Origin: Planctomycetota bacterium
GTDB taxonomy: Bacteria > Planctomycetota > Planctomycetia > Pirellulales > UBA1268
Length of the DNA: 64,000 bases
Direction: 5' to 3'
NCBI GenBank assembly: GCA_003669585.1
Contig: QWOQ01000006.1
Coordinates: 124,001-188,000, forward strand
Part shown: piece after piece, positions 63,317-64,000 of the stretch
Layout of the letters: each line of letters begins with the position of its first letter
Position numbering within the stretch: position 1 is the stretch's first letter
Made by a program: the position numbers and the translations under genes
Notes under the pieces: model-generated
Database searches by the model: none
The model's input: only the letters and a program-made list of their open reading frames with translations
Told to the model about the DNA's origin: nothing

Positions 63317-64000
63317 ATGACTGACAGCACGGTGGGAAAGGCATGGTCACTCCGACAGAGCGAATTTGAAATCGCTCCATGCAATGTCGCGCACATTTCA
63401 ATTGAAAACATTGCGACCCCTGGCGTGCTTCGCGTGCCGATAGATCCGCCTCGATGTGCTGCGGTTTCCATTCCCTTTGAACTGTGTGCTCCAAAGACAC
63501 AGAAATTTACATTTCGTCCGGTCGCACCTCTGCCCGTCGATCAGTTCAATCACGTTGCAGAGATCGCCGTTCGACTTCCACGGCCAACTCGTGAATCTTC
63601 GGAGTCGACATCGCCGCGAACGCGCATTGGTGTGCCGGCAGATGTCGTGAAACTCGAAGAGCGGATGTTCTACCTCCTGCAGCCTGATCTCGAGACAATG
63701 CTTGAAACGTGTCGCCTCGAATTTCCTCGAAAACCATTTCCATTTCAGTTTGAAGGAATTGCGTTTCTCCTGCCGCGATTGGGTGCCATATTGGCCGACG
63801 AGATGGGCCTTGGAAAATCGATGCAGGCGATCTCTTCGATTCGTCTTCTTATTCGCTCAAAGGAAGCCAGACGAGTGCTCGTTGTCTGCCCCAAGGGACT
63901 CGTTACAAACTGGAAAAAGGAACTAGAAGACTGGGCTCCAGAGATCCTTGTGGCCATCGTGGAAGGCCCGATTGAACGGCGACGCTGGCAATGGTCTCTC
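63317..64000 (+). CDS. SNF2-family DEAD/DEAH helicase (5' part)
   Basis: Truncated by the window end; 228 residues are visible. An N-terminal region of about 140 residues with no known motif precedes the SNF2 ATPase core. That core shows the Q-like segment FPFQFEGIAFLLPRLG (142-157), motif I ILADEMGLGKSMQAI (158-172), and motif Ia LVVCPKGLVTNWKKELEDW. The complete protein should have about 900 or more residues. SNF2 proteins translocate on double-stranded DNA. A housekeeping role (like RapA) or a defence role are both possible; only the missing part and downstream genes can tell. ATG 63317 sits behind AAGG. Confidence 0.92.
   Translation, partial: MTDSTVGKAWSLRQSEFEIAPCNVAHISIENIATPGVLRVPIDPPRCAAVSIPFELCAPKTQKFTFRPVAPLPVDQFNHVAEIAVRLPRPTRESSESTSPRTRIGVPADVVKLEERMFYLLQPDLETMLETCRLEFPRKPFPFQFEGIAFLLPRLGAILADEMGLGKSMQAISSIRLLIRSKEARRVLVVCPKGLVTNWKKELEDWAPEILVAIVEGPIERRRWQWSL

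Noticed and set aside
1..64000. CRISPR arrays, tRNAs, rRNAs, insertion sequences, prophage
   Set aside because: No regularly spaced repeats, no cloverleaf with a T-loop consensus, and no transposase, integrase or phage structural genes were seen on either strand.

Overview
The window reads as a chromosomal stretch of a planctomycete (Planctomycetota, most likely Pirellulales-like). This is an inference from gene content: a SecA of about 1240 residues with extra segments, a SecF-type segment with a long acidic Pro/Glu linker, DUF2752, PQQ-type beta-propellers, a large AsmA-like protein, eukaryote-like UDP-sugar pyrophosphorylase, Kdo transferase and meso-DAP epimerase together, and several small proteins of planctomycete type. 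No phage, IS element, CRISPR array, rRNA or tRNA was recognised. Genes are dense, on both strands, and in short operons.

Layout. 0-7.5 kb: the end of secDF or secF, a LysM membrane protein, a secreted alpha/beta-hydrolase whose nucleophile position is Gly, a von Willebrand A protein with a TonB-like N-terminal helix, and a lipoprotein. 7.6-12.4 kb: the rny-ymdB pair (RNase Y and a YmdB-type phosphoesterase) with a DUF2752 membrane protein, then tilS. 12.4-21.2 kb: an MFS transporter, an AsmA-like protein, dapF, a DUF374-type acyltransferase and a two-PDZ protein. 21.2-30.2 kb: a stand-alone dnaA behind a palindrome-rich region, a secreted DUF6263-like protein, then the minus-strand operon xseA-xseB-ispA-dxs-nadK, which couples isoprenoid precursor synthesis with exonuclease VII. 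30.3-36.9 kb: an MFS transporter, a PQQ propeller, a CbiX-type chelatase and a tail-specific protease. 36.9-44.3 kb (minus): two operons, lipase-like/ruvX/epimerase with 4-base overlaps, and UAP-like/manC for nucleotide sugars, then metK with a membrane protein and a tiny Trp-rich membrane protein. 44.5-50 kb: secA-waaA and a probable frameshifted small gene upstream of secA. 50-57.5 kb: a PhnP-like metallohydrolase, trpD, a nucleoside hydrolase, an HtrA protease, a DksA-type regulator, a SOUL protein and a PQQ propeller. 57.5-61.5 kb: a three-gene set of LuxE-like adenylating enzyme, LuxC/aldehyde-dehydrogenase-like reductase and iron-type alcohol dehydrogenase, which together could reduce a carboxylic acid to an alcohol. 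61.7-64 kb: two conserved-looking unknown proteins and the start of a SNF2-family helicase cut by the window end.

The most unusual items are the acid-to-alcohol reduction cassette, the vWA protein with an S-xxx-H transmembrane motif, the palindromes in front of dnaA, the perfect 16-bp inverted repeat between dapF and the acyltransferase gene, and the broken small gene upstream of secA. I did not find a clearly novel multi-gene defence or mobile system. Start codons are often uncertain because Shine-Dalgarno sequences are present at only some genes; the choice is explained where a site decides it.
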